Assembly: GCA_964519535.1 (NCBI GenBank)
Contig: CAZFIR010000009.1
Location: forward strand, 1-19,692
Source of the DNA: CAYWLI01 sp964519535
GTDB lineage: Bacteria; Desulfobacterota; B13-G15; RBG-16-54-18
DNA: 19,692 nt
Direction: 5' to 3'
The notes under the pieces are model-generated. The model was not told the origin of the DNA, searched no databases, and saw only the letters and a list, made by a program, of their open reading frames with translations. This document shows positions 14,848 to 19,692 of this stretch, in pieces. Every line of letters begins with the position of its first letter. Within the stretch, counting starts at the first letter, position 1. The translations under genes and the position numbers were made by a program.

Positions 14848-15003
14848 ACTCCTCCCTCCTTCTCCTATGGTCTCATAAAAAGGGGCGTTTTGAAAAGGGT
14901 CTATTCAAAAAAAATTCCCCCTCATCCTCCCGGAGGTCCTCTGTTGCCTCTCCGGAAGAATCCATAGCCCTGCTGGGGTGTTAAGGAATTAGGGAATGCC
15001 CTA

Positions 15004-15216
15004 CTATTTCTTCTTTTTTTTCTTTTGGGTCGAGATCTTCAATAGCGCATACGCCGGGCAGAACCCGACAAGGCTGGTAAGCATAAAGATAACGGCCACA
15101 ATGCCCAGGACAATGGCCAGCCAGCCGGAAATGACACCGGTCAAGTACAAAACCAAAACGACCAGCGCCAGCACCACCCGGATGATCCGGTCAATCACAC
15201 CCATATTCTTGATCAT
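15004..15216 (-). CDS. DUF2892 (YgaP-like transmembrane) protein
   Basis: A 70-residue inner-membrane protein. It begins MIKNMGVIDRIIRVVLAL, the hallmark of DUF2892, has two helices (VVLVLYLTGVISGWLAIVL and GIVAVIFMLTSLVGF), a CPAYALLKI motif and a poly-Lys tail. In YgaP this module anchors a rhodanese, and here it stands alone. ATG 15216 is preceded by GGAGG seven bases upstream. Confidence 0.9.
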   Translation of the reverse strand: MIKNMGVIDRIIRVVLALVVLVLYLTGVISGWLAIVLGIVAVIFMLTSLVGFCPAYALLKISTQKKKKKK

Positions 15217-15264
15217 AAAGCACCTCCGTTTATTGGCCTTCTTATTTTACGTAAGTCAAGATCA

Positions 15265-15293
15265 AAAATAAAATTTCTCACCTTCTTTGTCAA
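15265..15293 (-). promoter_or_regulatory. Promoter of the DUF2892 gene
   Basis: TTGACA (15293-15288) and TATTTT (15270-15265) are separated by 17 bases on the minus strand. The transcript would begin near 15258 with a leader of about 42 bases. From 15294 to 15413 the sequence becomes AT-rich and holds no gene. Confidence 0.5.
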
Positions 15294-15413
15294 GGGTGTA
15301 GACCTGACTCTATCCTAGGCGGACAAGTTACAGGTTAGGCAATAAATATTTTTCCATATTTTATTATTCTATGCCGCGGTCTGTAAGTTAATTATAAACC
15401 ACCGATCAATCTC

Positions 15414-16127
15414 TTAAACGGTGGGTACAGGATCATCAATAAAATTTAAAATTGATATTTCTTTTGATTCTATTATTTCTTTTAATGCACTTACTATATC
15501 CTCTGTAACATTAAATAGGGTAATCCAATCCCCACATGAAATTGGCTTTCCAATTTTAAATGTATGACTTTTCTCTCGATAATTAATAATTGGTTCTTTT
15601 TGATTATCTGGGAAATACATACCATTGTTATGTATAGAATTTCTAATTAGACGTAAAAAATAAAATAAATCATTATATTTTTTAAGTCCGAGATAATTAT
15701 CGATGAAAGAATAGATATTACCAAAAGGATATTTTTTCTTATAATAGGCATCAATATCAATGGCTCGCATAAATATTCTAATGGAACTTTCTATTTGTGA
15801 AAAAATAAATTGAAAAAAAGAAAATCTCATAAACTTATCATATTCTAGGAACATGGATTCGATGTGTACTATTGGCAAATTTTTTAATTTTGCTGGATCA
15901 AGGAAAGCCTGAACGAAAGTAATACCAAACTGATTATTTTTTATCGCAGTTTGAAGTCTAAAAAAAATAGAAAGTCTTGCATCCTTTTCCGTGTTCCAAG
16001 AGGAATATTTTTTTGATATTTCTTGTCTTTTCTGTATGGCTAAATTTTGAAGGTTAAGGTTTAGCTCAATCAGAACTTCATATAATTTCTGATATTGGGC
16101 AATCAATGCTTCCAGAGAAAGCTTCAT
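15414..16127 (-). CDS. HEPN-like hypothetical protein, AT-rich
   Basis: A 237-residue mostly helical protein rich in Ile, Lys, Asn and Phe, visibly more AT-rich than its neighbours, which suggests horizontal acquisition. The segment FLRLIRNSIHNNGMYFP contains an R-x6-H arrangement followed by NN, like the RNxxxHN core of HEPN (RNase or abortive-infection) proteins. The rest resembles no family I can name. ATG 16127 follows GGTAGG. The start lies eight bases after the stop of the 31-residue ORF, which itself overlaps the preceding HEPN-like gene, so the three probably form one transcript. HEPN assignment is an inference from a short motif. Confidence 0.6.
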   Translation of the reverse strand: MKLSLEALIAQYQKLYEVLIELNLNLQNLAIQKRQEISKKYSSWNTEKDARLSIFFRLQTAIKNNQFGITFVQAFLDPAKLKNLPIVHIESMFLEYDKFMRFSFFQFIFSQIESSIRIFMRAIDIDAYYKKKYPFGNIYSFIDNYLGLKKYNDLFYFLRLIRNSIHNNGMYFPDNQKEPIINYREKSHTFKIGKPISCGDWITLFNVTEDIVSALKEIIESKEISILNFIDDPVPTV

Positions 16128-16135
16128 TTTTTTAC

Positions 16136-16231
16136 CTACCGACGTAAATCAATAGCGCGAGCAAACATCCGAGCCATATCGCGTAAGCTTATTCCGCGCC
16201 CACTGGATTTGCTTTTTGGGTAATTATTCAT
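16136..16231 (-). CDS. 31-residue ORF overlapping the end of the HEPN-like gene
   Basis: ATG 16231 lies inside the final codons of the upstream gene (GATGAATAA), a typical stop-restart overlap, and the ORF ends at TAG 16136 just before the next start. The peptide is basic, with SSGRGISLRDMARMFARAI. No family is recognised. It may be a genuine coupled small protein or the remaining C-terminus of a larger gene. Confidence 0.4.
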   Translation of the reverse strand: MNNYPKSKSSGRGISLRDMARMFARAIDLRR

Positions 16232-17143
16232 CGTTGATTGTGAACCCTAACTCTTTCGCGTACAGTTGCTTCAGGATTGAAGATACTTTCCGAGTTTCTA
16301 TCGAAAAGTCGATATCTAAATCGTCAGGAATACCACGATGAATTAACTGACTCCGCAGATTGTAAGCATAATCAATAATAGCTTGTGCTGAGCTATCATT
16401 GGGAAGTTTTACTCTAATTACTCTTTTTAATGCCTGCCGAATTGATTCCTTTCTCAATTCATTAAGCCGCCCCTGTACTGATTGTCGATGCTCCGGCTGT
16501 ATTCGATCTTTTTGTCTAGTTGAGCTAAACACTCATCAATGAATGTATCTACATCAGGACCAAGACGCTCGGCGTTGGCTAATGGTTCAAGGGCTGAGAC
16601 AGTTGAAAGAAAAATAGCCCGATCACTAGCCTCTAAGTGTGAAGCACAAAATATCTCCATCGATAGAAGGAGTGTTCGGTCGACTGATTTCGGCAACATG
16701 TAAGCGGCTTGCAGCCTATCGATAACCCAGCTGGGAGGAAAAGATGTCATTCCTTCTGCGAACATAGAAAAGCTAGGTGATCGGAGGCGGTCATAGACTC
16801 TTGTTGGCTCGTGTGTGTGGTAATTTAGACGGACACCGAAATTGAGACTGATACTTGTCCATAGAAGCCCTTGGACAAGCCTTCGTCCATGTTCTTCTGC
16901 CTGTGATGCGGTCGGAAAACCCTCCAAAGTCAGCGAAAAACGTTGGCCACCTTCCCATGATGGCTGCCGCTCTGGCGCTAACGTCACATAAGCACCATCA
17001 TCGAGAAAAATGGTGACATGTTCGAGGTTCCCAAGAAACCCCTTGTCGAGTACCTGAAAAATGAGTTTTGCGCCGTAAGGTCTTTTCTCCGGACGAGAGA
17101 TAATCATTGATCGTTTATGTGAGGAGTTGATTTGCTCAGTCAC
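16224..17143 (-). pseudogene. HEPN-domain (ApeA-like) protein gene split by a -1 frameshift at AAAAAG
   Basis: The 5' frame (GTG 17143 to 16454) gives a beta-rich N-terminal domain and then SALEPLANAERLGPDVDTFI, the start of a helical domain. After LDKK the residues lose similarity. The continuation is in the -1 frame: HRQSVQGRLNELRKESIRQA, then IIDYAYNLRSQLIHRGIPDD, whose RSQLIH is the R-x4-H signature of HEPN proteins, ending at 16224. Joining at GAC-AAA-AAG (16514-16508) yields about 306 residues. One missing A in the A5 run would explain the split, while C-AAA-AAG is also a weak slippery site. No methionine-initiated short product for the second half has a good ribosome site. Likely a defence-type or stress-response protein, currently broken or misassembled. 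Confidence 0.72.
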
Positions 17144-17401
17144 AAGTCTTCTACCTATTTTCTTGCCCTAAGGAGTTAATATATGGAAAACTTTCTATAT
17201 ATTTCCCTATATCGTGCAAATTTTTCCAGCTATTTTTATATTACTGTAGTTACGATGGGAATTATCCCCTTTTTCCCATTCTAAAATTATATACCTGCTC
17301 ATATGGAAAGCAAACAATAAATCAATATTCGATGATCGGCTTGCAGTTGTCAGTTCTGTCTGAAGGCAGAGAAGGGTTGGTTGCGGCAAGAAAAATTGAG
17401 C

Positions 17402-19692
17402 TTACTTTTTACGCTCTTTTTTTGTCTTTGTGCCGATTGCCCAGAGCAGGGCGGGCAGCAGCAATAGGGAGGTCAGGAGGCAGCTGCCGATGCCGAGGAG
17501 GGCGAGTTGGCCCAGGGAGGCCAGGGCCGGAAAGTGGGAGGTACTCAACGAACCGAACCCAACCATGGTGGTCAGGGAGGTCATGATTACTGCCCTCCCC
17601 GTCAGCTTTACAGCTTGCCCGACATCTTTTCTCTCTCTATATCTGTGGACGATGTGTATCCCGTCGTCGATCCCGATGCCGAGGATCAGGGGGATTGCCA
17701 CGGCATTGGCCGGGTTGAGGTCTATTCCTAACAGTGTGCTTGCCCCCAGCATATAGGCCACCCCGGCCAGCAAGGGGCATAAGGCCATCCCCACCCAGAG
17801 GGGTCTGCGGAAGTGGGCAAAGAGCAGGATGATCACCACGGCGAGGGCCAGGGGAGCAAGGAGGGTGAAATCCCGCTTCACCATGCCTCGGAGCTGGAGG
17901 CCGATGAGCTCGGTGCTGGTGCACTCGGCCTCTGGCGCAATAATTTGGATTGCCTTTTCCAGCTCCAGGGGATCGACCTGCGCTGGATCGAAGCGGATCT
18001 CCTGACGCAGTTGGTAACCATCTTCTCCCTTCACCACATACCGCTCCACCACCTCGGCCAAGGGGGTGCGGGTCAGTTCCTGCAGGATGGTCGTTGGGGG
18101 GATGGGGGCCTCTTTATGGGCCAGCCCCCTGAGCATCCGCCCCGTCCGGGCGAAGGCCTGGGGGTTCAGCCCTTTGCTTTCCAAGGCCCGCTGAAGGGAG
18201 CGGGCCGCCTTTTGGTAGTCCATCCGCCAGCGCAGTTCCACGAGCACTCGCCCCTGCTTCTCGGCGGAGGGGATGAACTGGGCGAGGTGGGTGACGAAGA
18301 GGATTCCATCTTTGTAGGTATCCTGGAGGAACGAGACAATGGTCTCCTGCTCCCCCAGAAGCCGATCGAGATCCGCCCCCTTCAAGAGGACGGTCATGCC
18401 CGTGCCGTGTCCCCCGAACCGCTCCTGCATCCGCTCCAGGGTCTCCATCCCCTCCATGCCGCGGGGACGAAACCCCTCCACGCCACCCGTCACCCGCACC
18501 CTGGTACCGAGATAGCCGCCGCAGACAGCCAGGGCGATGAGGCAGATGAGGACGGGGCGATAATGGTTCTTGAGAAAAGAGGTGAGTTGGCCCAAGCCCC
18601 ATGTCTTCAGAGGTTTGTATTTATATCCCCTGCGCTCCGCCCAGACCAAGAAGGCGGGCAGGACCAGGGTTATGGTCAGCAGGCAGAAGAAGAGCCCGGC
18701 AGCGACCAGGGCCCCCAGCTCAACGATCCCCTGGATCCGTGCCAGCAAAAGGGTGAGGAAGGCGGCTATGGTGGTCAACCCCCCGGACCACACGCTGGTG
18801 CCTGTCCGCGTCAGGGCGATCTCCACCGCATCGTTCGGCTTTTTGCCCGAGGCACGCTCGTGGTGGTAGCGCTGGTAGAGGTGGATGGCGAAGTCTATTC
18901 CCAGCCCCACGATGATGGCCGCGAAGGAGACGGTGATGAGGTTGAGCCCTCCGATAAAGAGGGCAGCGGCACCCAGGGTGAGCTGCACCCCCACGAGGAG
19001 GGGGAATCCGACAAAGAGCAGGGTGGACCACCTGCGGTAAGCAAGGTAAAAGAGGGCCAGGACGATGGCAAGGGAGCTGAGGAAAGAGACCAGGAGGTCC
19101 TGCTGCATCACCCCTGCCTTGCCCACGGTCATGGTGTGGGGGCCCACAAAGGAGATCCGCACTGAGGGAAAAGATTGTTTGATGCCTTCCAGCTTTTGGA
19201 CCAATGCCTGCGCAGACCTCACGTCCGCTGAGGCGAAAGAGGGGTCGGCCACCATGAGCAGCGCCTCTCCATCCGGAGAGAGGAGGTACCCCTCGGCAAG
19301 GGAGGGGGCCCACGGCGATCCACCTTGTAATCGCCTAAGGAGTAGATCCCGCATCGCCAAAGGATCGGCGAGGATTATCCCCCTCCATCCGGAAGCAAGG
19401 GTGCTGGTGAGGAGGGCCTTGGCCTGGCGGACCTGAGATTGAATCTCTTCATCGGTGAGATGCCTTTTGAATTCATCAATAGCCTCCCCCTGGAGATAGA
19501 GCTGGGGGTGAGAGAGATAGCGGTTAAGGACCTTCTCCCATCCCTCCATGTCCGTTCCCATGCCTGAGGAGACTCCCTTGAAGGCCTTGTTCCCCCCTAT
19601 TTCCAGCTCCGCCAGGGAGCTTCTCAAGCCCCGGGCAGCCTCAATGAGCTCGGACTTTTTCTCCCCCTCCACGAGGCAATAGAGGCGTTCCA
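17402..19692 (-). CDS. RND/MMPL-family transporter (HpnN-like), N-terminus outside the window
   Basis: A large inner-membrane permease of the MMPL/hopanoid RND type. The frame is open to the window edge (ERLYCLVEGEKK), so the first helix and part of the first periplasmic loop are missing. Two duplicated halves are visible, each with a periplasmic domain and helices carrying the family motif GLGIDFAIHLYQRYHHE (first half) and GIGIDDGIHIVHRYRER (second half). It ends in a basic tail (GTKTKKERKK). Such proteins move lipids or hopanoids to the outer membrane using proton-motive force; substrate is not determinable. The next gene starts 258 bases downstream (17144-17401), an AT-rich gap with no clear terminator and no gene I trust. 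Confidence 0.92.
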   Translation of the reverse strand, partial: ERLYCLVEGEKKSELIEAARGLRSSLAELEIGGNKAFKGVSSGMGTDMEGWEKVLNRYLSHPQLYLQGEAIDEFKRHLTDEEIQSQVRQAKALLTSTLASGWRGIILADPLAMRDLLLRRLQGGSPWAPSLAEGYLLSPDGEALLMVADPSFASADVRSAQALVQKLEGIKQSFPSVRISFVGPHTMTVGKAGVMQQDLLVSFLSSLAIVLALFYLAYRRWSTLLFVGFPLLVGVQLTLGAAALFIGGLNLITVSFAAIIVGLGIDFAIHLYQRYHHERASGKKPNDAVEIALTRTGTSVWSGGLTTIAAFLTLLLARIQGIVELGALVAAGLFFCLLTITLVLPAFLVWAERRGYKYKPLKTWGLGQLTSFLKNHYRPVLICLIALAVCGGYLGTRVRVTGGVEGFRPRGMEGMETLERMQERFGGHGTGMTVLLKGADLDRLLGEQETIVSFLQDTYKDGILFVTHLAQFIPSAEKQGRVLVELRWRMDYQKAARSLQRALESKGLNPQAFARTGRMLRGLAHKEAPIPPTTILQELTRTPLAEVVERYVVKGEDGYQLRQEIRFDPAQVDPLELEKAIQIIAPEAECTSTELIGLQLRGMVKRDFTLLAPLALAVVIILLFAHFRRPLWVGMALCPLLAGVAYMLGASTLLGIDLNPANAVAIPLILGIGIDDGIHIVHRYRERKDVGQAVKLTGRAVIMTSLTTMVGFGSLSTSHFPALASLGQLALLGIGSCLLTSLLLLPALLWAIGTKTKKERKK

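Noticed and set aside
14932..14957. GC stem CCGGAG...CTCCGG upstream of the nitroreductase gene, suspected terminator of the DUF2892 gene
   Set aside because: The loop is long and the T8 run on the minus strand is not adjacent to the stem, so it does not make a convincing terminator.
17207..17389. 60-codon minus-strand frame between the RND and HEPN-like genes
   Set aside because: AT-rich, no convincing ribosome site, no recognisable motif, and an unnatural composition at its start.
17813..19165. Long plus-strand open frame (about 450 codons) opposite the RND transporter
   Set aside because: Its product is low-complexity (Gly, Glu, His, Pro rich) and is the antisense shadow of a clear, motif-rich minus-strand gene.
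1..19692. tRNA, rRNA, CRISPR arrays, insertion sequences and prophage genes
   Set aside because: None seen: no spaced direct repeats, no transposase or integrase motifs, and no cloverleaf-like sequence noticed on either strand.

Overview
This 19.7 kb window is gene-dense, and every gene I can support is on the minus strand, so transcription runs from high to low coordinates. GC is moderate, and the gene families (a REC protein with a low-complexity tail beside valS, a YdjI-type SPFH/zinc-ribbon pair, secreted SagB-type nitroreductase, CGGC protein, probable selenoprotein MsrA) suggest a Desulfobacterota/deltaproteobacterial anaerobe or microaerophile. That placement is inference, because no rRNA or tRNA is present. 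Both ends are cut inside genes: valS at the left and an RND/MMPL transporter at the right.

Layout from left to right. 1-2894: valS (C-terminus missing), preceded in the same probable operon by a response regulator with a repetitive Pro/Glu/Lys tail. 3179-5539: an SPFH protein with three C-terminal zinc ribbons, whose stop codon directly abuts the ATG of a two-zinc-ribbon partner, behind a sigma70-like promoter. 5861-7418: a PilZ protein, two very short ORFs and an MsrA whose catalytic Cys codon is UGA, with a GC hairpin just downstream. This is most simply a selenocysteine MsrA. 7653-9680: a small secreted protein, an MgtC-family membrane protein translationally coupled to a TIR-domain gene that carries an in-frame TAA, and a periplasmic Cu/Zn superoxide dismutase whose signal peptide is one nucleotide out of frame with the enzyme.

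9815-15216: an accessory run of AI-2E-family permease, SAM methyltransferase, 2TM protein, metallo-beta-lactamase-fold protein, CGGC protein, a 33-residue Lys-rich microprotein, a secreted SagB-type nitroreductase and a DUF2892 protein. Three related GC-rich, partly palindromic elements sit in successive intergenic gaps between about 13.29 and 14.13 kb. 15414-17143: a visibly AT-rich patch with two HEPN-like proteins and a 31-residue ORF between them. The first HEPN-like gene needs a -1 frameshift at AAAAAG to be complete. 17402-19692: the RND/MMPL exporter.

Functionally, several genes fit an envelope/redox stress theme (MsrA, SodC, nitroreductase, SPFH). The TIR and HEPN pieces look like accessory defence or toxin genes, some broken. 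The strongest unusual signal is the UGA-containing MsrA, which has no cysteine at all. Three other genes carry a single lesion each (TIR nonsense, sodC +1, HEPN -1). These may be real decay or assembly errors, and they are the main reason to verify the UGA call.
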